Of a stretch of 39,000 bases of DNA, positions 22,645-29,616 are shown piece after piece. The DNA is from Acidobacteriota bacterium (GTDB lineage Bacteria; Acidobacteriota; Terriglobia; Bryobacterales; UBA6623). The notes beneath the pieces are model-generated. The model was not told the DNA's origin. It ran no database searches and worked only from the letters and a program-made list of their open reading frames with translations. Both the position numbers and the translations under genes were made by a program. Each line of letters opens with the position of its first letter. The stretch's first letter is position 1. The DNA lies in the NCBI GenBank assembly GCA_016125275.1, contig WGMB01000020.1, forward strand, positions 1 to 39,000, in the 5' to 3' direction.

Positions 22645-24576
22645 CTACTCCGGGTCTTTGGCGCAACGGAAGCCGATGAACTCGTCAGCCAGATTGTCCG
22701 GCCAGCCGGCCCGGGAATAGGGCCGCAAGTCCGAATCATCCCCGGGCGAGAGGTAGGAGCCGCCGCGGATGGAGTGCCAAGACTGGCTGGCGTTGGGGTA
22801 GCTCAGCCGCATGTCTTCGAGAAAGAGGTGGAAGTTTTGCGGCCGGAACTCGCTGGCCGTCAGCTCCCACACGTTGCCGGCCAAGTGCAGCGCTCCGAAA
22901 GGGCTCACGCTCAGGGGCAAGGCGTCGACCGGCGCCAGGTTGGGGAACCCGTCGGCGTCACCCGCCACGTTGGCGTGCTGGGGCCCCGGGGGCGCGTCGC
23001 CCCAGGGGTAGATGCGCCCGTCGATGCCCCGGGCGGCCTTCTCCCATTCCTCGTTGGTGGGCAGCCGCTTGCCGGCCCAAGCGGCGAACGCCACAGCGTC
23101 CTCGTAGGTAATGTTGACGACCGGGTAGTTTGGTTTGCTCTCGAAGTAGTCCGGATCGTCCTTGGGCGGCTGCGGCAAGGCGTGTCCGGTGGCGTCGTGG
23201 AACGCTTTGTAGGCGGCGTTCGAGACCTCGGTCTCGTCGATGTAGAACGGGCCCAAGTCGATCGTCCGGCGCTGGTTCCAATCCTTGGCCGACTCGGCCA
23301 CATCGTCGCCGAGCACGGCTTCGCCGCCCGGCACCAGCACCATGGTCCCGGTCGGGGTCTCGATTTCCACCGGCAGGTCGACGTTGACGTTGGGCGGCGG
23401 ATCGGGCGTGGCGGACTTCGGAATCCACCAAACGACCGCACCGATCAACCCGATCAGCACGATGATGAGCCCGCCCAGCGCCACCGCCAACAACCCCTTC
23501 TTCTTCGGCGGCTCCGGCTGGACCGGCGGAGGCGGCTGGACCGGCGTTTCCCGGGCCGGCGGCTCGTCGAACCGGCCCGGCGGCGGAATCGCCACCGTCC
23601 TGTCCTCGACCAGCGGCGTCGAAGAGCTCGACGAACCGGTCTGCTGGAACGTGACGCCCGAGGTCGGCGTAGCCCGCCAGTGGTCGATCTGCTTGCCGAT
23701 CTGAGGCGTCAGCGTCACCGCGTCGCCGGACTTGACGATGCGCTGGAGATGGTCGGCCACTTCCGCCGCGCTCTGGTAGCGCTGCGCCGGGTCCTTCTGC
23801 AGCAGCTTCTGGATCACGTACGACAGCGGCGCCGGAATGTCGGGCGCCAGCTCCTCCGGCGGAGGCGGCGTCACCGTGCGGTGGGCGTTCCAGATCGCGT
23901 GATGGTTCTCGCCGTCGAACGGGCGCCTGCCGGTGACGAGCTGATAGGCGATCACCCCGAGCGCGTAGAGGTCGGAACGGGCGTCGACGGGAAGGCCGTC
24001 GATCTGCTCCGGCGACATGTAATACGGCGTGCCGACGGTCGCGCCCATCTGAGTGAGCGCGGAAGGCGTCGCGCCCACTTTGGCGATGCCGAAGTCCATC
24101 ACCACCACGTGGCCGCGTTTGTCGAGCCGGATGTTCGCCGGTTTCAGGTCGCGGTGCACCACGCCGCGCTCGTGCGCCCAGGCCAGGGCGTCGGCCACCT
24201 GATAGATGACCGTGGCGGTCTCCAGCGGCGTCAGCCGTCCATGCCGGTCGAGGTACGAAGACATGTCTTCGCCCTCGATGTAATTCATGATCAGGTAGTA
24301 GAGACCGTTGTTCGCCGCGATGTCGATGGTGCGGACAATGTGCGGGTGGCCTTCGAGGCTGGCGGCCGTGCGCGCTTCCTGCATGAAGCTGGCGACGAGG
24401 TTCTCGTCATCGGCCAGGTGCTCGGCCAAGACCTTGATCGCGCAGAAGCCGCCGTGCAGGCGATGGCGCGCCAAATAGACGCCGGCCATGCCGCCGCCGC
24501 CAATCCATTCCAGCACCTCATAGCGGTCGCTGACCGCGGCCGCCAATCGTTCCTGGATGTGCTGGCGCGAAGACAT
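22645..24576 (-). CDS. Ser/Thr kinase fused to an FGE (TagR-like) domain
   Basis: A 643-residue membrane kinase. The cytoplasmic kinase domain (about 17-280) has the glycine loop GGGGMAGVY (26-34), Lys48, Glu67, HRDLKPAN (141-148) and DFG (161-163), so it should be active. A Pro/Ser-rich stretch leads to one TM helix (about 361-386). The periplasmic part (about 405-640) is a formylglycine-generating-enzyme/sulfatase-modifying domain with VLVPGGEAVLG, RLPTNEEWEKAARG, GNVWELTASEF and IGFRCAKDP. It combines in one chain what PpkA (kinase) and TagR (FGE-like activator) do separately in Pseudomonas T6SS. The likely target is a Thr residue recognised by the FHA protein at 25099. Confidence 0.9.
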   Translation of the reverse strand: MSSRQHIQERLAAAVSDRYEVLEWIGGGGMAGVYLARHRLHGGFCAIKVLAEHLADDENLVASFMQEARTAASLEGHPHIVRTIDIAANNGLYYLIMNYIEGEDMSSYLDRHGRLTPLETATVIYQVADALAWAHERGVVHRDLKPANIRLDKRGHVVVMDFGIAKVGATPSALTQMGATVGTPYYMSPEQIDGLPVDARSDLYALGVIAYQLVTGRRPFDGENHHAIWNAHRTVTPPPPEELAPDIPAPLSYVIQKLLQKDPAQRYQSAAEVADHLQRIVKSGDAVTLTPQIGKQIDHWRATPTSGVTFQQTGSSSSSTPLVEDRTVAIPPPGRFDEPPARETPVQPPPPVQPEPPKKKGLLAVALGGLIIVLIGLIGAVVWWIPKSATPDPPPNVNVDLPVEIETPTGTMVLVPGGEAVLGDDVAESAKDWNQRRTIDLGPFYIDETEVSNAAYKAFHDATGHALPQPPKDDPDYFESKPNYPVVNITYEDAVAFAAWAGKRLPTNEEWEKAARGIDGRIYPWGDAPPGPQHANVAGDADGFPNLAPVDALPLSVSPFGALHLAGNVWELTASEFRPQNFHLFLEDMRLSYPNASQSWHSIRGGSYLSPGDDSDLRPYSRAGWPDNLADEFIGFRCAKDPE

Positions 24577-24607
24577 AAACGTCGCATGGTATTGTAGCGT
24601 GGGAAAT
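24577..24607. promoter_or_regulatory. Narrow divergent gap between kinase and ABA-sandwich genes
   Basis: Only 31 bases separate the two divergent ATGs, too little for two ordinary promoters. The stretch is AT-richer than its surroundings (tattgt and aaat blocks). Promoters probably extend into the coding sequence on either side. Confidence 0.3.
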
Positions 24608-25081
24608 ATGTCTGAAGAATCCGGTCATCGTGACTTGGGCGCCATTGCGGCGAAGATCGACGCCCTGGCTCCGGGGCCCGAGCTCGACGCTCGCTCGGCC
24701 CAGTTGATCGGTTGGGAGATTCTGGGCGTCGCCAAGCGCTTCTCGCACGGCGTGGAGCCGGGCGGGGGGGACCGCAAGGTTGTACCGCGGTTCTCCAGCG
24801 ACATCGCGGCCACATTCGAGCTCGAAGAGCAGATTCTGGCCGGCGAGCACGCCGCGCTATACATTGCGCACCTCACGTCGTCGGTTCAGCCCGACGGAGC
24901 GGGTCGGCACGGCGCGGAGCATCTGGGCGCCATCGCGCACGCGGGCCCGGAGGTCCGCTGCCGGGCGGCGCTGAAGGCCTGCTTGAAGATTCCGGTCGCC
25001 GGAACGATGCACGCGCCTCCGTCGCCTGTCCGCAAGGCCGTGCGGTTCACTCCCTCGAACGACAGCGTCGAGCTGCTCTAG
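24608..25081 (+). CDS. Phage ABA-sandwich (DUF2591-like) protein
   Basis: A 157-residue protein whose pattern resembles the phage 'ABA sandwich' family. IDALAPGPELDARSAQLIGWE matches the usual 'IDAL.PGRELDALVAE..MGW' opening, FSSDIAATFELEEQIL matches the 'YSTDIAAAWEV' block, and AHAGPEVRCRAALKACLK matches the terminal 'A..PE.RCRAALKA' block. These are typically small phage-derived proteins of unknown function. It is the only plus-strand gene in the 20,753-39,000 region and sits between kinase and FHA genes. It may be a mobile or phage remnant, or have been recruited for T6SS use. ATG 24608 is chosen from context; it lacks a strong Shine-Dalgarno. Confidence 0.7.
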   Translation: MSEESGHRDLGAIAAKIDALAPGPELDARSAQLIGWEILGVAKRFSHGVEPGGGDRKVVPRFSSDIAATFELEEQILAGEHAALYIAHLTSSVQPDGAGRHGAEHLGAIAHAGPEVRCRAALKACLKIPVAGTMHAPPSPVRKAVRFTPSNDSVELL

Positions 25082-25098
25082 CCAGGCGGCCCGGCCTT

Positions 25099-25860
25099 TC
25101 ACGAAGCCATCGTGTCGTCGGGAGAGGTCTTGGGCGGCTCCGGCGCGGCTTGCCGAAAGTCCAGCCCCGGCGGCAGGCCGTACGGCTTCTCTCGGTTGAA
25201 GCTGGTGATCGTGACGATGCCGATGCGCTCGCCCACCCGCACGTAGGTCTGCTGCTGCAGCGCCTTGACCGCGATCTTCAGCGGCGGGCGAAAGAGAATC
25301 GACGTCGACTCGTCGACCTCCATGCGGGCCTGTACGTCCCACGGCTCGAAGACGACGTCTTGCTCGTAGTGGCCGGCCGCGCCGTGACGCTGGGACTCCA
25401 CGTACTGCGCCAGAGTGAGGTGGTCCGGCAGATCGTCTTCGCTGAAGACGATGTTGTCGCGAGGCTCGGCGCCCAGCCGACGCAGCCCGGCCCCTTCCAG
25501 CAGTTCCCAGCCGGGAGGGATCTGGGCCAGCGACCAGCCGCCCACGATGAGCTCGCCGGAGGCCTCGCCGGACGGGCGGCCCAATCCGACCAGGAATTCC
25601 GTATCGCCGGCACGTAGCCGATCGCCGTCGCGCAACTCTCCGGCGTCCATGAGCTGGCCGTTCACCAACGTCCCGTTGCGCCCCAGGTTTTCGAGCTTGC
25701 AGGCGCCGCCGTCCCAGGCCAACACGAAATGAATGCCGGAAAGAAACGTGTCCTCGGGGATGGTGACGCGGGCGCGCTCGTTGCGGCCGAACGAAATGCG
25801 CTGGGGCGAAGCGACCGTAATGCGGCGGCCGCGGCTGGGGATGTCGACGATCAGGGCCAT
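25099..25860 (-). CDS. FHA-DcrB/DUF1795 fusion protein (Eag-chaperone-like), T6SS
   Basis: A 253-residue protein. Residues about 1-95 are an FHA domain: GR (25-26), S41-G-I-H44, and NG...NG with Arg61/Asn62/Gly63/Thr64 and Asn67/Gly68, the residues that bind phosphothreonine. Residues about 105-245 look like the DcrB/DUF1795 fold, with GWSLAQIPPGW, NIVFSEDD...YVESQ, and LQQQTYVRVGERIGIVTIT, a pattern shared with Eag chaperones of T6SS effectors. It lies two genes after a PAAR effector with a hydrophobic segment and before the kinase, 6 bp from the preceding lipoprotein gene. It is likely to read the kinase's phosphorylation and may load the effector. Confidence 0.82.
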   Translation of the reverse strand: MALIVDIPSRGRRITVASPQRISFGRNERARVTIPEDTFLSGIHFVLAWDGGACKLENLGRNGTLVNGQLMDAGELRDGDRLRAGDTEFLVGLGRPSGEASGELIVGGWSLAQIPPGWELLEGAGLRRLGAEPRDNIVFSEDDLPDHLTLAQYVESQRHGAAGHYEQDVVFEPWDVQARMEVDESTSILFRPPLKIAVKALQQQTYVRVGERIGIVTITSFNREKPYGLPPGLDFRQAAPEPPKTSPDDTMAS

Positions 25861-25866
25861 CGCTGC

Positions 25867-26538
25867 TCAGACCCTCTCGAAGGGCTTGTCCAGGCGCACC
25901 CGCACGGGGACGATCAAGTCTTGCTCGGCGGACGCGTACTCCTGCGGGCCGAATCCGGAGGCGAGCTTGAAGAGCTTGGGATTCTTGGCGCGCGGCTGGA
26001 AGACGGCGTCCGCCAGCGCCCGGCAGTAGCCGAGGGTCAGCTTGACCGTGTTCACATCGACCTCGTCCCACCGGGCGCCGTCATGAGCCGGGAAGTATTC
26101 GCTGAGCTCGACCAGCGGAAGCGGCATCTCGAACTGAAACGACCGCATCTCCCCCGGCTGGAGCCGGGTCGCCGCCGGCAGCTCGATCGTGTCGATGTCC
26201 ACACCCTGCGGCAGTGGGGCCAAGACGCGCTTGAGCGCCACGCGATAGCGCGTTTCCATGCTCACGTAAATGGAGCCGGTGAGGTCGGGCCACCCGTCCT
26301 CGGAGCCTGGCTTTCCCGCCGCGCCGTCGTAGACGCCGATCGCTCCGCCGGAGCGGTTCTCGAGCGAGTACTCGACGCGCAGGAGTTGCTCGACGCGTTG
26401 AAGATTCGCCTGGAGCCGGACATCGGCGGCCTGGGGCAGCGGAGAGCTCACGACCACCTCCCTGCAACCGAGCCACAACGCCGAGCCCGCCGCCGAAGCC
26501 AGCAGCCGCAGAGGACGCCGCCGCGAGACCCGCCGCAT
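25867..26538 (-). CDS. Lipoprotein downstream of PAAR-M91 effector; candidate immunity protein
   Basis: A 223-residue protein with an Arg-rich n-region and a lipobox-like ending LWLGC (Cys25), so probably a lipoprotein. The mature part is beta-rich (RVEYSLENRSGGAIGVYDG, SIYVSMETRYRVAL, PGEMRSFQFEMPLPL) and ends with several short charged strands. Its ATG is placed directly against the effector's stop codon (26538/26539), the usual arrangement of effector-immunity pairs. It does not resemble TssJ. Its family is unknown to me. An immunity role is inferred from position and probable periplasmic location. Confidence 0.65.
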   Translation of the reverse strand: MRRVSRRRPLRLLASAAGSALWLGCREVVVSSPLPQAADVRLQANLQRVEQLLRVEYSLENRSGGAIGVYDGAAGKPGSEDGWPDLTGSIYVSMETRYRVALKRVLAPLPQGVDIDTIELPAATRLQPGEMRSFQFEMPLPLVELSEYFPAHDGARWDEVDVNTVKLTLGYCRALADAVFQPRAKNPKLFKLASGFGPQEYASAEQDLIVPVRVRLDKPFERV

Positions 26539-27576
26539 CTATTGGCTCGGCCGCCAGCCGGTATCGGATGGAGGGTCGATGGGGTCGCGTTGCCGGTTGC
26601 CGTCTGCATCTTCATAGCGGTGTCGCCACTGACCGTTCTCGTCCTGGTAGGTGCTCTCTTCGAGGGAATCGTGATCGGGACGGACCGGGCGCCCGTCCTC
26701 GCCGACCAGGGCTCTCTCGCTGATCGGCTCGTCCTCGTAGCCGTGCACGCCGATCGTCTGGGCTTCTTCCTGGTTGTCGCCGTGAGGGTCCGGCATGTTG
26801 CTGCGGTTGGTCCCTTCGGCATTGTGCAGGCCGTGGATGAGCTCATGCCCCATGACTTCGTCGGGCGTGCGCTCATGCAGGTTTCCATCCTCTCCACGAT
26901 AGGTCGTCGAGCGCGTGGGGTTGTACCAGACGCTCGAGTCGGCTCCGGGGCCGGCCGTGCCATCCGGACGCATCATGCCGTCGGCGCTGTTGGTGCAATA
27001 GCTGTTGTCGTAGTTGCGCCCGGCCGGGATCGGCTCGATGGTGATGTGGTGACCGGTCGCCTCATAGCGCTCGGCCCAGGCTTGTCCGGTGGGGCGGGAG
27101 GTGAACGTGTCCAGATCCTGGATGACGGCGGCTTGGTACTCCGGGGAGCCCTTCACGGTGATGAACTCGTTGTACTCGGTGACGGTGGTGCCGTCATCCT
27201 GCAGCACCGCCCGCGGGTAGGGGTCCATCATGGCGCCGATCGCCATGACCACGCCGGCGATCAGGCCTCCGAGGCCGCCGCCGCCCACCATTCCGATCAG
27301 CACGGTGGGGCAGCCCATCGCCAGCGCATCCGGCGGTCCGACGCAGACGAGCGTGTCGAACTGCTTCGACTGCGGCATGTTGCCGGTGAGCACCGTGAAG
27401 GCGCCCATGATGAACGGTCCGCCCACGTGCGGCACCAGGACGGTGACGAGGGGACAGGTGTGCAAGTCGCCGATTCGCGACGCCGGCGGTCCGCCGATCA
27501 AGACCGTCGGGAACCCCACCGTCACGATCCCGCCGTGCATGGAGGGGTCGCCGATTCTGGCTGCGGGTAGAGACAT
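26539..27576 (-). CDS. PAAR-domain T6SS effector with M91-like zinc metalloprotease
   Basis: A 345-residue spike-tip effector. Residues 1-95 are a PAAR domain with repeated PTVLIG turns; its N-terminus, A5-A6-R7-I-G-D10-P-S-M-H14-G-G, also matches the prePAAR motif AARxxDxxxH. A Gly-rich hydrophobic segment follows (about 97-117). The C-terminal part has H244-E-L-I-H248 and a downstream E270-E271, matching the HExxH..E zinc site of peptidase family M91 (NleD-like, PF14891). The tail is acidic. It is encoded 12 bp after vgrG, so it should cap that spike. The protein target is unknown. The adjoining lipoprotein is a possible immunity protein. Confidence 0.88.
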   Translation of the reverse strand: MSLPAARIGDPSMHGGIVTVGFPTVLIGGPPASRIGDLHTCPLVTVLVPHVGGPFIMGAFTVLTGNMPQSKQFDTLVCVGPPDALAMGCPTVLIGMVGGGGLGGLIAGVVMAIGAMMDPYPRAVLQDDGTTVTEYNEFITVKGSPEYQAAVIQDLDTFTSRPTGQAWAERYEATGHHITIEPIPAGRNYDNSYCTNSADGMMRPDGTAGPGADSSVWYNPTRSTTYRGEDGNLHERTPDEVMGHELIHGLHNAEGTNRSNMPDPHGDNQEEAQTIGVHGYEDEPISERALVGEDGRPVRPDHDSLEESTYQDENGQWRHRYEDADGNRQRDPIDPPSDTGWRPSQ

Positions 27577-27588
27577 TTCCGCTGCCCC

Positions 27589-29535
27589 TTAGTTGATCTT
27601 CACCAGCGGGGCCTGAATGATGATCATCCCCGGGTTCATGCTGATCTTGCTGGCGCCGCACTTGAGCTCGATCATGGCGGTCGCCGTGACGTCGACCTTC
27701 ATGGCCTGGACCGTGTAGGTTCCCACCGGGCACTTGTGCGTGATGCCGCCCAGCGAGACCTCGAGCTCGTCGCTGCCCAAGGAGATCTTCTCCTTGCGGC
27801 TTCCCATCTTGATCTCGAGGTCTTCGTTGCCCATCTCGATGGTTTCCTTTCGGTTGCCCTCTTTGATGGTCAGCGTCTCGTCCTTGGTGATGGTCTCGGT
27901 GCGCTTGCCCTTGACGGTGGTCGTTTCGTCGTTGCCGATGGTGGTCGTGCGGTTGACGTCGACGGTGCGGGTCTCGCAGTGCTCCACCTTGGAGTCGAGG
28001 TCCTTCTGGGCGTGCAGGTAGATCTGCTCGCTGCCCTTCTTGTCCTCGAAGCGGAACTCGTTGAAGTCCGCCGGGCCGCCGCCCTTGGAACTGCGGGACT
28101 TGATGCCGGTCTGGGTCTGGTTGCCCGGCAGCGTGTAGGGCGGCATCTGTTCGGCGTTGTAGACGCGGCCGGTGATAATGGGCCGGTCCGGGTCGCCTTC
28201 CAGGTGCTCGACGATGACTTCCTGGCCGATGCGGGGGTTGGCGATGGCGCCCCAGTTCTTGCCGGCCCACATCTGGGAGACACGGATCCAGCACGAGCTG
28301 GACTCGTTGAACGTCCCACGCCGATCCCAGAAAAACTGCACCTTCACGCGGCCATACTTGTCGGTGTAGATCTCTTCACCCGGAGGCCCGACCACGACAG
28401 CCGTCTGCGGACCCTGCACGATCGGCTTCGGCGTTCGGCGGATCGGCCGAAACTGCGTCGCCGCCGGAATGCACGTGAAGGTGTTCGAGTAAGCCGAGGT
28501 CGCCTGCGGACCGGTGGAGCCGGGTTCGGGCTGGCGAGCCGAGTGCGTCACCGACGTCAGCAGGTACTCGCCGTCCTCCACCGAGGAGAACTCGAACTTC
28601 AGCTCCACCTTGTACCCCGGCAGCATCGAGCGGCAACTGCTCTCGCCGTGCGCCAGGTCATACTGCACCTCTTCTTCCTCGATGCGCAGGCGCGTGAGGG
28701 TCTGTCCTCCGCCCGTGGATTCGTACTCGCCCGGGTAGTCGAATATCTCGAACTGAGCGATGCGGTCGAGGCTGAGGACGCTGTTCTCCTTCGCCTCCAA
28801 GTTGTTCGAGGGGTCCTCGAAGTTGTAGTCGCGCTGGGCCCACTTGCCCGGCCGGAACTGGAACGTGCGCTGCCAGCCGGAGACCACATCGACTTCCGCG
28901 GCGCTCGTCGTGGCGCCCACGGCGGCGAACTTATACTCGATCGGGCAGTTCTGGTAGGCCGACTTGTGATCGGCCAGCATCAGGATGTCCTTGCCGCCTT
29001 CGTGCTTGAACCAGAAGAAGATGCCTTCCTGCTCGCACAGGCGCATGAAGAAGTTCAGCGCCGTCTCGCGGTACTGCACGCAGTACTCCCACTTGTCGGT
29101 CGAGCCACGCACGCCGCCGAAGTCGAAGTCAGTGACGCCGTAGTCGCCGAGCACCTGCTCGAGAACTTTCGGGATCGTCATTTCCTGAAAGATCCGGCAG
29201 TCGGTCGTCTGCGATAGGAACCACAGCGTGGGCACGACCTCGGCGCGGTAGATGAACGTGTCTCCGCCGGAGGGTTGGCGGATGAACCGGCTGACGCGTC
29301 CGTTGATCTCGCGAAAGCTGCTGCCGTCGTACTGCGTGAGCTTCAGCTTCACGGGCTTGCCGACGATCTGCGTGGGATCAATGTTCGAATTCTGCGAGGC
29401 CAGGCGGAGCTCGAAGTGAAAAAGGCGGGAGATCTGCTCGTGACCGGAGAGCTCGGTCACGTGCAGAACGTCCGGCCCGAGCGGGGTCGACAGTTGAATC
29501 AGTTTGTTCGTTTGGCTCCAGTTCCCAGTGGGCAT
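27589..29535 (-). CDS. tssI: Type VI secretion system tip protein VgrG
   Basis: A 648-residue VgrG. The gp27-like part (about 20-380) contains RLFHFELRLAS, YRAEVVPTLWFLSQTTDCRIFQ and ETALNFFMRLCEQEGIFFWF. The gp5-like OB domain (about 390-470) has GEEIYTDKYGRVKVQFFWDRRG and WAGKNWGAIANPRIGQEV. After it, the T/K/E-rich repeats (NDETTTVKGKRTETITKDE onwards) form the beta-helical needle. There is no toxic C-terminal extension; the protein ends in a short LKCGASKISMNPGMIIIQ region. It is 81 bp downstream of clpV and directly before the PAAR effector gene, so the three form a spike module. Confidence 0.95.
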   Translation of the reverse strand: MPTGNWSQTNKLIQLSTPLGPDVLHVTELSGHEQISRLFHFELRLASQNSNIDPTQIVGKPVKLKLTQYDGSSFREINGRVSRFIRQPSGGDTFIYRAEVVPTLWFLSQTTDCRIFQEMTIPKVLEQVLGDYGVTDFDFGGVRGSTDKWEYCVQYRETALNFFMRLCEQEGIFFWFKHEGGKDILMLADHKSAYQNCPIEYKFAAVGATTSAAEVDVVSGWQRTFQFRPGKWAQRDYNFEDPSNNLEAKENSVLSLDRIAQFEIFDYPGEYESTGGGQTLTRLRIEEEEVQYDLAHGESSCRSMLPGYKVELKFEFSSVEDGEYLLTSVTHSARQPEPGSTGPQATSAYSNTFTCIPAATQFRPIRRTPKPIVQGPQTAVVVGPPGEEIYTDKYGRVKVQFFWDRRGTFNESSSCWIRVSQMWAGKNWGAIANPRIGQEVIVEHLEGDPDRPIITGRVYNAEQMPPYTLPGNQTQTGIKSRSSKGGGPADFNEFRFEDKKGSEQIYLHAQKDLDSKVEHCETRTVDVNRTTTIGNDETTTVKGKRTETITKDETLTIKEGNRKETIEMGNEDLEIKMGSRKEKISLGSDELEVSLGGITHKCPVGTYTVQAMKVDVTATAMIELKCGASKISMNPGMIIIQAPLVKIN

Positions 29536-29616
29536 GCTTCGATCTCCCGGACTCTTCCTACCCTAGAACAGCGCCAAATCGAGCCAAACCCGCTCAGGCC
29601 GGCCGCTAGCCTGCAA

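Noticed and set aside
22774..24597. 607-codon plus-strand frame opposite the kinase
   Set aside because: Arg/Val/Gly-rich antisense text with no motifs; the kinase motifs on the minus strand are complete.
25867..26538. Assignment of the lipoprotein as TssJ
   Set aside because: Larger than TssJ (about 150-180 residues), no TssJ-like segments, and located next to the effector rather than next to tssK/L/M.
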